From JASDSY01 sp041441465 (lineage in GTDB: Bacteria; Muiribacteriota; UBA9980): 64,000 nt of DNA. The notes beneath the pieces were generated by a model. It had not been told where the DNA came from, did no database searches, and saw only the letters and a list, made by a program, of their open reading frames with translations. Of the stretch, positions 11,701 to 18,856 are shown piece by piece. Each line of letters opens with the position of its first letter. The first letter of the stretch is position 1. The stretch is taken from assembly GCA_041441465.1 (NCBI GenBank), contig JASDSY010000029.1, forward strand, positions 74,726 through 138,725, written 5' to 3'. The position numbers and the translations under genes are program-made.

Positions 11701-13900
11701 AATCGGCGAAATCGAGGCTCAGATGCAAAAACACGAGCAAATCGAGGCTGTGCTCGTGCTCGCCAAGGAAGATGAATCCAAAAATAAATATTTGTGCGCG
11801 TTCTATTCGTCGAATGAAGAAATACCTAATTCGGATTTAAAGGCGTTTCTTGCTAAATCGCTCGCTAATTATATGATTCCGTCATTTTTTGTGTGGGTAA
11901 AGGATATGCCGATCAATTCCAGCGGCAAAATCGACCGCAAGACTCTCGAAAAACTTGAAATTAAAAAGCCGGTTGAAGTTAAAGTCGATCCGCAGAATGA
12001 AAAGGAAGAAAAAATCGCCAGGGTCTGGCGCGAGGTATTAAATATTCAAAAGATCGGCATTAATGAAAATTTCTTTGAAATAGGCGGCCACTCTTTGAAA
12101 GCGGTTGCTGCGGTCGCTAAAATGCAAAATGATTTTGACGTTACGATTAACGATATTTTCAAATACCAGACAATATTTGCGCTTGCCGCTAATTTAAAGG
12201 ATAAGAAAGGTAGTCTTTCAGGAAAACTTGCTGAGATCAAGGCTAAGTCGGCGGAAATATCCAAAAAATCCGCTGAATTTATGGAATCAAAATGGTATCT
12301 TGATTTTGTTAAACAATATCAGGAAAAAAATAAGAAATACGAAAAAATTGATATCCATAAAAGAAAAAACTATAAAGCTGTTTTATTGACAGGTGCTACA
12401 GGCTACCTTGGCGTATATTTGCTGCACGATTTGCTGAAATATTATAAATGCGATATTTATGTTCCGGTAAGAGGCAAGACCGACGGCGACTCTTTGAGAA
12501 GGCTTAACGAAAAATACCGTTACTATTTTAATTCGGAATTGACCGCCGCGCAGCTTGAACGGGTTAAGGTAATATGCTGTTCGGAACTGCAGGATGAAAA
12601 CCTCGGAATAGATAAAGCAATTTATGATAAATTAGTGGATACCGTCGACTGCGTAATTAATCCGGCCGCAAACGTTAAACATTACGGCCGCTATGAGGAA
12701 TTTTACGCGCCGAATGTCGGGGCTGTGGCAAATCTTGTTAAATTCGCGGCGTCAGGCATCAAAAAAGACCTGCATCATGTATCGACTGCTTCTGTGGCCA
12801 GCGGTTATATCGAAGGTACGGATTTTTCCGCGTTCTGCGAAGATACCTGCAATGTCGGCCAGAAATCTGACAACCTTTATATAATTACGAAATTAATGGC
12901 CGAGGAGCTGGTCATTAAAGCGCGCGCCGAATTTGGCATTAACACGAACATATACAGGGTCGGCAATATCTCGTTTAATTCTGAAACAGGGCATTTGCAA
13001 CAAAATGTCGAGGAAAACGCCTTCAGCACCATGGTCAAGTCGTTCGTCAACCTGGGCGTTGTACCGCAATCAGATGACATGGCCGAACTTTCGTTCGTAG
13101 ATAAGACGAGCGCCGCAATTTTAGTTTTATTCGATAAGGCGAACCTTTTGAACGAGACTTATCACATTCATAATTCAAAGCCTGTTAAGCTTTCCGATAT
13201 ATTGACTTCAAAAAAACTGGGCCTGTCCGTCGAAGCCGTCCCGTTGGAAACATTTATCGACAGACTTGGCGAGCTCGATAAAAAAGAATGCTTCAGGCAG
13301 CATGTTCAGAATTTCATGCTTCACCGCGGCTGGCTTTCGGAGTCTGGGCCTGAAACGCAGTTCGCTCTGCATTCCGAACGTACGTTCATGCTCTTAAAAA
13401 TGCTCGGCTTCGAGTGGCCTGAGCTTGACGAGATGAAACTTATCCAATTAATAACAATGTCGCTTAAGGACAGAATAAAATTCATAATGGATTCGGAATT
13501 ATTCAATAACATTCCATACACCGTACAGCGTGAGCTGGCATTCATTTCAAGGGAATTGGCGGTCGACGAAAACGATACGCTGATATGGGAAGATAATGAA
13601 TGCGAGAATATGTATATGATTGTCGACGGCGTCGCTGAAATCCAGAAAAGTTCAAAAAGCGGATGGGTTGGCACTATTATGGTCGCATCTGCCGGCGATG
13701 TCATCGGACTTGAAGCGCTGCTTGATAAAAAATCAGGAACGACGGCGGAAGCTATTATGGGCGATTTGACAATACTAGCTTTTGATAAGAAAAAAATTAA
13801 CTCGATATTAAAAACGGCGCCTGAACTTTGCTACAACCTGTTTAAGTTCGCTAACGCGCAGAGCGGAAGAATGGCGGGAATGATCGCGAACTTCGCTTAA
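5744..13900 (+). CDS. Two-module NRPS with reductase and C-terminal CNB-like domain
   Basis: 2718-residue nonribosomal peptide synthetase. Order: condensation (about 8-430, HHIIFDG near 137); adenylation 1 (about 450-930, YTSGSTGKPKG near 598, YGPTE near 731, GKIDRKALP near 922); carrier T1 (GGHSLKAV near 977); carrier T2 (GGHSIKAV near 1083); condensation 2 (HHIIFDG near 1266); adenylation 2 (about 1570-2065); carrier T3 (GGHSLKAV near 2113); thioester reductase (about 2205-2510, TGATGYLG and YIITK). Last comes a cyclic-nucleotide-binding-like fold (about 2586-2710). The predicted product is a dipeptide, perhaps N-acylated because a condensation domain comes first, released as aldehyde or alcohol. 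All core catalytic motifs look intact. The CNB phosphate cassette keeps a GLEALL-like element but lacks the usual Arg. A terminator and a PPTase gene follow. Confidence 0.9.
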   Translation: MNNQKNQVYYEISHAEKRMFYLQKFYKDTTMCNIPHTVLFDKPVDFPLLNRAINIFIKNNQNLRIRFCEINDEPKQYFSDFSETNFEIINFSAAEAMEKWAAAKSLETFGDLYEKDLYKIVLINLGDKRGGFFVNFHHIIFDGMSFAFFTDKIYEYYGKLLNNENIPEEKFTLYSEYLKDENAYLNSKSAQDDLKYWKNIFSTDVEQLELKPGADNTSIDIKRNYHRVSNELNDKIYKYCSKNNISVYKLFMACLYTYYNRLTQKEDLVISTTHHNRSEGFKKTTGMFISTLPLRLKFSPDITFKELLTLYLNEFDEMMKHQKYPTDMLISELRNEKRDIENVFNIMAAAYIKSDNSKINVKSYANSNSVSAVTYFISYNNKEKLPVELMIDYKTSIYNENEASLMAGHIFNILNAVTGDDNIKINKIDFLTDSEKRRLINEFNDTAAYYPADKTFIDIFDEQVIKTPNKKAVVYLDKSYTYLELYNRAEKLAHKLRGLGIKRDDIVSIFVDRSLEMFVAAVGVLKAGGAFMPIDTKYPADRIEFMLADSQSRVFLTQKHLIEKAKFDGTIIDLDDQSLYSADCPKVNNVNKPQDLAYIIYTSGSTGKPKGTMIEHGSLLNFSFWSKNFHNLTENDNTAKHASFGFDASIVEVFPPLIAGCEIHIISEDIKLSLVELNEYFEKNKIRYAFLTTQLAEQFMENIDNKSLRWLDTGGEKLRTFKKRDYQLVNVYGPTECTVYTTAFQVNKNYENIPIGKPLSNAKIFITDRFGNLMPEGYCGELCVAGVCLSRGYLNRPETTAEKFIECPFSPKERMYKTGDLVRWLPNGDIEYIGRIDNQVKLRGFRIELGEIEQEIMKIDGIKTSAVTVISEGDNKLLCAYIVSESKISDDVIKNTLTATLPEFMIPSYIVRLETMPVNASGKIDRKALPAPNIKIETQSAYVAAEGEIETRLLKMWKETLGIENFGVCDNFFKIGGHSLKAVMLQAKIERDFGVRVPVRKIFEAATIRLQAELIKAEKSGTSNIDLERLAAEQSSGKKVIERGMASVYIEPATNTEKALIKIWEELLNVDGVGTGDNFFSIGGHSIKAVTMQYKIEKEFKARIPVKDIFKAPTIRELAVLIDGAEKVSAIETSVSLGDKNYYPSSSVQKRLFMIEQKDGSSTTYNIPMAMRIKGRLDDSRLSDSIEKMIERHEALRTSFAMIDGEPMIKINKDVKLKKIYQKAEESELGDIMKDFLKPFDLTKAPLFRIKLVKISDENHVLLIDVHHIIFDGMSLEIFMKELFEIYSGQTLPALEYQYKDFVAWQQKYLKSNKMIEQEKAWLEMLSGELPVLNMPTDHARTAEPGLAGAQYDFFIEHELSSKLKNYANKTQSTLYMVFLSALNIMLSKYCSQEDIIVGSPLLGRPTIESQQMLGMFVNTMPVRNYPKPDKKANEFIDEVKRNFFNVIDNQDYQLDTLIEKLNIKRESSRNPLFDVIFVFQTSQGIKDTRYGDIMVSPGTIETGTAKFDLSLQAYEAGDYIKCMLEYRCSLFEPDTIKRMSMHLSNILEQIADNPEIALKDIELITDSEKKTVLYEFNMNDMDYPKDKTVHELFEVNAELYPDRGAVVYKDKKYTYRELNERANMLARCLIKNGVKPRGFVALISEKSAEVALCALAIQKAGACYVPIDPSYPQDRIEYMLGDTASNVVLCQKELIDKVPFNGVKINIDDESIYSGASDERKNLDIKVNPEDLSYLIYTSGSTGKPKGVMIEHRSIINLCWWEINKYKLTHEDKITQYVSICFDPSVGCEMFLSLLAGAELHVVAPELRMDPVKLNEYMEKNKVTFSILPTQFYEQFSELTDNKSLRYLMVGGEKLKAYKKANYKLINAYGPTEYTVVTTAFNVEKDYENIPIGSGVANSRLYVLDKYNKLMPVGVYGELCISGDGLARGYLNRPELNSEKFPADPFLEGKKMYRTGDLVRWLPDGNIEFNGRIDFQVKIRGFRIEIGEIEAQMQKHEQIEAVLVLAKEDESKNKYLCAFYSSNEEIPNSDLKAFLAKSLANYMIPSFFVWVKDMPINSSGKIDRKTLEKLEIKKPVEVKVDPQNEKEEKIARVWREVLNIQKIGINENFFEIGGHSLKAVAAVAKMQNDFDVTINDIFKYQTIFALAANLKDKKGSLSGKLAEIKAKSAEISKKSAEFMESKWYLDFVKQYQEKNKKYEKIDIHKRKNYKAVLLTGATGYLGVYLLHDLLKYYKCDIYVPVRGKTDGDSLRRLNEKYRYYFNSELTAAQLERVKVICCSELQDENLGIDKAIYDKLVDTVDCVINPAANVKHYGRYEEFYAPNVGAVANLVKFAASGIKKDLHHVSTASVASGYIEGTDFSAFCEDTCNVGQKSDNLYIITKLMAEELVIKARAEFGINTNIYRVGNISFNSETGHLQQNVEENAFSTMVKSFVNLGVVPQSDDMAELSFVDKTSAAILVLFDKANLLNETYHIHNSKPVKLSDILTSKKLGLSVEAVPLETFIDRLGELDKKECFRQHVQNFMLHRGWLSESGPETQFALHSERTFMLLKMLGFEWPELDEMKLIQLITMSLKDRIKFIMDSELFNNIPYTVQRELAFISRELAVDENDTLIWEDNECENMYMIVDGVAEIQKSSKSGWVGTIMVASAGDVIGLEALLDKKSGTTAEAIMGDLTILAFDKKKINSILKTAPELCYNLFKFANAQSGRMAGMIANFA

Positions 13901-13935
13901 ATAATTTCGGGTGCGATCGAATAATCGAATGATAT

Positions 13936-13978
13936 AAAACGGCTGGAATTTTATAATTAATAGGATTCCAGCCGTTTT
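13936..13978. terminator. Bidirectional terminator after the NRPS gene
   Basis: Perfect 14-bp stem AAAACGGCTGGAAT (13936-13949) and its complement (13965-13978) around a 15-nt A/T loop, with T-runs on one side and A-runs on the other. It can end the NRPS transcript and the convergent PPTase transcript. The rest of the gap up to 14222 is A/T-rich with a TAA/TAATAA run near 14120 and no other feature seen. Confidence 0.85.
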
Positions 13979-14222
13979 TACTTTTAATATCAATAACTTA
14001 ATTTCACACCTTAAAAGTGTATGTGAGTAATGATTTTAAAAATTAATAAAATTTAGTTTTTAGCATTTGACTTCAAAATCAATCGTAAATATGCTGGTTA
14101 AAAAATATAGATTGATGTAATAATAATAATAATGGTTTCGCTATGCCAAACTTAAGTCGATAAGTTGAACTAATTATTGCATATTTCGAAAAATTGATTA
14201 TTATCTTATATACATGTTCATA

Positions 14223-14915
14223 TTATAAAAATTGCAGCTTTTCTAAATCTATATAATTGATTTCGTATGATATATTTTGATTGCCGCAGGCGCAAAGCGC
14301 CGCTTTATAGCCTTTAAAATCGTTTATTCGCTTGAAATTGCAGTTGGTATTAAAACCCATTTGGCACGAAACTTTTATGCTGTCATCGTTAAAGTCTAAG
14401 ACAAATTTTGTAGGTTCGAGTGATAAGCCGGTGCCAAGGTATTTTATGTAACTTTCTTTAAGTGTCCATAATTCATAAAAGTAATCGATTTGGGAATTTT
14501 TGGGAATGCTCTTGAATCTTTCGCATTCTTCCGGTGAAAAATAACTGCCGTTCATACTTAAATCGACAGGTTCTATTTTTTCTATGTCGATGCCCACTTC
14601 ACTATCATAAAAAGCTAGTAAAACAAAATCTCCGGAATGTGAAATATTAAAGTAAAAATCATTACGGCCCTTTAAATAGACTTTTCCATTGGCATTTTTT
14701 TCTAACTCAACATTAAGCGGGCCGATATTCAGATTTTTCATAAGAGAATGCTTTAATAATAATATCGCGCCAATCGAGCGCAATGAATCGGCCTCGAACC
14801 TGAATGAATTAACTTTCATTTTTTCATCGCGGTTTAAAATACCGGAATAAAGGCCGAGAAGATGGCTGATCGAATTATTTTTTATGCATGCTGCGTATAT
14901 TTTGATGCCGGTCAT
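14223..14915 (-). CDS. Sfp-type 4'-phosphopantetheinyl transferase
   Basis: Transfers 4'-phosphopantetheine from CoA onto the Ser of carrier domains, here presumably the three T domains of the NRPS that ends 322 nt away in convergent orientation. The signature motifs are VGIDIEKIEP (about residue 107) and WTLKESYIKYLGTGL (about 150), with FNISHSGD between the halves; these are the Mg and CoA-binding blocks of the Sfp family. I use the ATG at 14915 (230 residues); an in-frame TTG at 14933 would add six residues. It may also serve fatty-acid ACP. The upstream gap is shared with the divergent M16 peptidase gene. Confidence 0.9.
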   Translation of the reverse strand: MTGIKIYAACIKNNSISHLLGLYSGILNRDEKMKVNSFRFEADSLRSIGAILLLKHSLMKNLNIGPLNVELEKNANGKVYLKGRNDFYFNISHSGDFVLLAFYDSEVGIDIEKIEPVDLSMNGSYFSPEECERFKSIPKNSQIDYFYELWTLKESYIKYLGTGLSLEPTKFVLDFNDDSIKVSCQMGFNTNCNFKRINDFKGYKAALCACGNQNISYEINYIDLEKLQFL

Positions 14916-14977
14916 GGTCAAAATATAACACAAAAATTGAAAAATGTCATTAAATAATGAATAACTTCGATAATCTA

Positions 14978-15006
14978 TTGACTTTTTAATTAAATTTTAA
15001 TAAAAT
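14978..15006 (+). promoter_or_regulatory. Sigma70-type promoter giving a near-leaderless mRNA
   Basis: TTGACT (14978-14983), 17-nt spacer, TAAAAT (15001-15006). The expected transcription start (about 15013) is only about 3 nt before the ATG at 15016. There is no Shine-Dalgarno between them. Confidence 0.65.
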
Positions 15007-15015
15007 AACCTCTCT

Positions 15016-17694
15016 ATGCAAAAGCTACCAATTATTATTCCGGAGTACTATAAATTAAGCAATGGATTTTCAATCTGCCTGTGCGGCAATTTTCCTTATA
15101 AATCCTCGCAAATATCGGTTTTATTTTTGTCTAAATGCGGGCTTTATTCAGAAACTCCTGAAAAGGCCGGAATTACACATGCTCTTGAACATATGCTGTT
15201 TAAAGGCACGAAAAAACACAGCAATTTTGAATTTATGGCCGAAATTAACTCTCTGGGCTCGTCAGTTGACGCTTTTACAGCCGCCGATTCAATGTGTATC
15301 GAACTTATGTCGCCGGCTGATAATTTCGAAAAATCATTTTCACTATTTTCAGATTTGATCTTAAACCCGGTATTCCCTGAAAAAGAAGTCGAGCTTGAAA
15401 AGAAAGTTGTAATAAATGAAATTCTTTTTTATGAGGATGATCCTGAAGATTTGCTGACGCTGCGCCTCGAAAGTGAATGTTTCAAAGGGACATGTTATCA
15501 AAATCCAATACTTGGAACGCGAAACAGTGTTAATTCGTTGACACGCGAAGAATTTCAAAAATATCATAAAGATTATTTCACTCCGGAAAATTGCATGATG
15601 ACTGTTATCGGCGATTTTAACGAACCTGAAATGGCCGGATTTATCGAGAAGTTTTTCGGCGAAAAAAAATGGAAACGTTCAAAGACCGGCCCTAAATATT
15701 TTAATTTAACAAATATAAACGATAAACCGACGCACAGCGTTATAAAAAGACTTGATAAGTTTTCACAAAATTATCTCGGCTTCTCATTTGTGCTGCCGCC
15801 CTCGATCGCCGGAATTGATTCGTCGGCCATGATTTTGCCTTATGTGTTCAGCTCATTGAAATCATCGCCGCTCGGCTTTTTACTGCGCGAAAAAAATAAT
15901 ATCGTAAATGCTTTTAGCGCCGATTTGATATTTAAGCAGGGCGCATGGATGATGTCTCTTATCGCTTCGTGTGAGCCGCGTTATATGAATAAGGTTAAAA
16001 ATATTATTCTTAATTTTATAAAAAGAGCTTCGTCGCTTGTTTCCAGAGAATTATTCGAAAGCGCCAGGAATTTAATATTGCTCGATTACTTTCAGGAAAT
16101 CGAGACTGCTAAGAATTATTGCAATGAACTTACCACATTTAACCATATAATCGGCGAAACTTCCTATAACAAATCTATCGAAAATCTTCTTAAAATATCA
16201 TACGAAGATTTTCTTGATTATCTTTCTAAATATGTTGAACCGGCAGTTTTACATTTTGTCGAAATAATTTCGAAAGAAGTAAATTCATTTAAACACAATG
16301 CGGAATACATAAAACTTAAAAATCCTGACTTGGGCAAAGCTAACGCCGCAAATTTCGGATATGAAAATTCATTCTATAAATTAAAAAAATATAACCCTAA
16401 ATTATCTGCGGATGTTTCATGCAATACGGATAATCCGGCAAGACCTATTATCTCAACCATAGATACATCATTGTTGTACTCAACCCTTAATATGTGGATC
16501 GAGGGCGGTGTCATAGCCTCACAAATACCCGGAGACGCTTATATTTTTAGCGAATTATTCGGCAAAAAAACTCACTTATTGTCAAGTTATGATAATTTTA
16601 TAAAAAATGACTATCTCGGCATATATTATGACTGCAACATATTTCTTGATTATGTCCTTATAGAAGCCGTCTGCCCTGGTAAATTTACCGGCGATAAAAT
16701 AAAAAGGCTCGATGAATTTCTAAATGATTTTGATTTTACAGGCGATATGCTGAAAAAAGCCAAGCAGGTCGTTAAACGTTCAGTTGCAGGCGTTTATGAC
16801 GATGTGTTCGAATATCCGTTCTGGAATTTCATTAAAATCCTTTTCGAAGGTAAATGCTATTCAAAATCAATATTCGGTAATGAAAAGTTTTTGTCTGAAA
16901 TCAACGCGGAAAACGTTATTAATTATTATAACAACCTCAAAAACAGCTCGTCGAGATATTGCATTTCATATTCAGCGGCCGTAAATTCAGCCGAAATTAT
17001 AAAAAATAATCTTTCTTATATTAATTTATCAAGCCGGCGTCCGTTAGATATAAATCCCAATATGCAGGGCGGCAAATTAATTAACGGCTGTTCCAATATA
17101 TTCAATAAATTTGATAAAAACGCTTTTTTAAACTCCGGTATCGGCGGCAAAACCATTGAAATAAAGTCAAGGCAGCAGCAGGCTACCGTTTTAATAGGCG
17201 GTTACGCTCCTGAAATCGCTAACGGCGATTCATTGGCTTTTTCTATAGCTAATTATATACTCGCCGATTATACCGGTAAAAGATTATGGGATCTGCGTGA
17301 ATCCCACGGCCTGTGCTACAACATATTTTCTGAATATATTCCGTTGGCATACTCCGGCGTGTTTTTTTGCTATGCCAATACCGACATAAATAAACTTGGT
17401 ACCGTCGCCGAAAAAATATGCTGCGAACTAGATAAGTATTGCGCTGACGGCCCTACCGAAAAGGAAGTGGCTGAAGCTAAAATGCAGCTTATAAAGAAGA
17501 TGGAGCTGGGGCTTAATTCGAGTGCCAGCCTGTCAAAAGCTGCCGGTAGTTCCATATTTTACGGCAAAACGCTGAGTGAATTCCTTGAATATAAAAAACG
17601 TATCGAAAGCGTTGAAGTGAATAAAATCAACGCGGTCATAAGAAAATACATGTCACCAAAAAAATTGCTTACTTTAAGGGTTTTGACTTCATAA
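15016..17694 (+). CDS. M16 family zinc metallopeptidase (two-half, PqqL/SPP-like)
   Basis: Inverzincin protease of 892 residues with two M16 halves. The catalytic motif HALEH is at 55-59 (HxxEH), with the third zinc ligand in the downstream VVINEI segment (Glu near 135). The C-terminal half (from about 480) has no HxxEH, as usual; it carries the conserved late block GKRLWDLRESHGLCY near 755. No signal peptide is apparent, so it is probably cytosolic. It lies divergent from the PPTase gene, with a promoter that places the mRNA start almost at the ATG. The specific substrate cannot be inferred. A role with the NRPS product is possible from position only. Confidence 0.88.
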   Translation: MQKLPIIIPEYYKLSNGFSICLCGNFPYKSSQISVLFLSKCGLYSETPEKAGITHALEHMLFKGTKKHSNFEFMAEINSLGSSVDAFTAADSMCIELMSPADNFEKSFSLFSDLILNPVFPEKEVELEKKVVINEILFYEDDPEDLLTLRLESECFKGTCYQNPILGTRNSVNSLTREEFQKYHKDYFTPENCMMTVIGDFNEPEMAGFIEKFFGEKKWKRSKTGPKYFNLTNINDKPTHSVIKRLDKFSQNYLGFSFVLPPSIAGIDSSAMILPYVFSSLKSSPLGFLLREKNNIVNAFSADLIFKQGAWMMSLIASCEPRYMNKVKNIILNFIKRASSLVSRELFESARNLILLDYFQEIETAKNYCNELTTFNHIIGETSYNKSIENLLKISYEDFLDYLSKYVEPAVLHFVEIISKEVNSFKHNAEYIKLKNPDLGKANAANFGYENSFYKLKKYNPKLSADVSCNTDNPARPIISTIDTSLLYSTLNMWIEGGVIASQIPGDAYIFSELFGKKTHLLSSYDNFIKNDYLGIYYDCNIFLDYVLIEAVCPGKFTGDKIKRLDEFLNDFDFTGDMLKKAKQVVKRSVAGVYDDVFEYPFWNFIKILFEGKCYSKSIFGNEKFLSEINAENVINYYNNLKNSSSRYCISYSAAVNSAEIIKNNLSYINLSSRRPLDINPNMQGGKLINGCSNIFNKFDKNAFLNSGIGGKTIEIKSRQQQATVLIGGYAPEIANGDSLAFSIANYILADYTGKRLWDLRESHGLCYNIFSEYIPLAYSGVFFCYANTDINKLGTVAEKICCELDKYCADGPTEKEVAEAKMQLIKKMELGLNSSASLSKAAGSSIFYGKTLSEFLEYKKRIESVEVNKINAVIRKYMSPKKLLTLRVLTS

Positions 17695-17717
17695 ACATTT
17701 TTTTAATATTTTTATAC

Positions 17718-18216
17718 GGGGGACACAAAGGGTTTAACCCTTTGATTTCCCCCGCACCCCCTCTTTAATCCTGCTATATCTACCGTTGCTTTGGGCGATT
17801 CTATCGTTTTATTTTGTGATTTTTAATATTCGCAAAGCGCGGCCTGCGCCGCTTACTTTGCGAATATCCAGCAATCGGCCGCGAGAATTTATCATATATT
17901 TACGCTATATCGTTTGCGGCCGAAGGTGAAGAAACATGAATGGCTGAAGCTTTTCCTCGGCACGTGAAACGTGCTAACACAGACTTCAAAGTATCTTGTA
18001 ACTGCATTTCGCGTAAGCTTATGCGTGAGTATCAGCTTACGCGATTGCTGAATTTGTGCAAAGGAAACAGTTTAGAAACAAAATAAAAAAGCACTATTGA
18101 TATAATAAAAATAATACTCTAAAAAACTTTTTACGAGTGAACGACTTCCGCAGGCGCACTTGTGGTCGAGGGTCGGGCTTGGCGCCGAGGACCAAGTGAA
18201 CGAGAAAAAAGTTTTT
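17718..18216. repeat. Hairpin-rich structured element A
   Basis: The 589-nt gap between the M16 gene and pilO has no ORF but an ordered series of hairpins: GGGGGA/TCCCCC with an inner CAAAGGG/CCCTTTG (17718-17753); a nested hairpin with 12-bp outer stem ATATTCGCAAAG/CTTTGCGAATAT and inner GCGGC/GCCGC joined by C on the left and TTA on the right (17826-17867); TCGGCCGC/GCGGCCGA (17875-17923); GCACGT-GAA-ACGTGC (17960-17974); GCGTAAGCT/AGCTTACGC (18011-18042); and a long nested structure at about 18118-18216. The order and several unpaired words match element B at 22502-22930. This could be a structured RNA or a mobile repeat. Confidence 0.55.
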
Positions 18217-18283
18217 TTATTCCTTATCCGCCCCCTTTATGTAAAAGTCACAATAGCTTCGTGAATGGAAAGAAAAAAAATAT

Positions 18284-18856
18284 TTATTTTTTTAATATTT
18301 CGTTAAGGTTAATTTTCCCTGACGGCGAGTAAAAAGAATAAGAAATTAATGTCGGTGCGTCACTTAGTTCTTCTATTGTGATAGATTCCGTGAGTGCTCT
18401 CCTGTTTGAGCATATATTGGCAGATATATTCAAGAAATCTGAAATTTTGATATTTTTGATGTTCAACGTGCCGCTTAATGATTCCATAAAAGCGAAAGTT
18501 TTGATTCCGTAAGTTAATTCATAATCAGGTACGGCGGTTACTTTTTGAATTATTTCCCTGATATTTCGCTGCTTTATTTCGATAGTCTCGGTCGAAGCAT
18601 TTTTTGAAACCGTGTCTGAAATGATATTTATGTCTTTTAATAGATTTTGTTTTTCGCTGTTTAATGCGCCGGCTTTTGTTTCAGCCTCTTGAGCGCGGCT
18701 TTCGAGCGATTGTGCGGCCTGCTTTAATGACGCCGCATCGCTTCTTTGCGGAAGCACGACTATTATTCTGAAAAAACCGACAAGCAGAAGGATAAAGGTG
18801 TTTATCGCGATTATATAAATGATTTTATTTTGAATGCTATCGTTCAAATATTTCAT
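18284..18856 (-). CDS. pilO: PilO-like type IV pilus inner-membrane protein
   Basis: 190 residues: one N-terminal membrane helix (about 12-31), then a coiled coil (about 38-90, rich in Ala, Glu and Lys) and a small alpha/beta domain. This is the PilO/GspM plan of the alignment complex linking the motor to the secretin. It overlaps the 3' end of the pilN-like gene by 20 nt and is the last gene of the minus-strand pil cluster, so translational coupling is likely. Sequence conservation in this family is poor, so the call rests on topology and on its place directly after pilM and pilN. Confidence 0.75.
   Translation of the reverse strand: MKYLNDSIQNKIIYIIAINTFILLLVGFFRIIVVLPQRSDAASLKQAAQSLESRAQEAETKAGALNSEKQNLLKDINIISDTVSKNASTETIEIKQRNIREIIQKVTAVPDYELTYGIKTFAFMESLSGTLNIKNIKISDFLNISANICSNRRALTESITIEELSDAPTLISYSFYSPSGKINLNEILKK

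Noticed and set aside
12370..13460. Possible separate reductase gene after the NRPS
   Set aside because: The frame is continuous from T3 into the reductase and the CNB-like domain, with no internal start with ribosome binding site.
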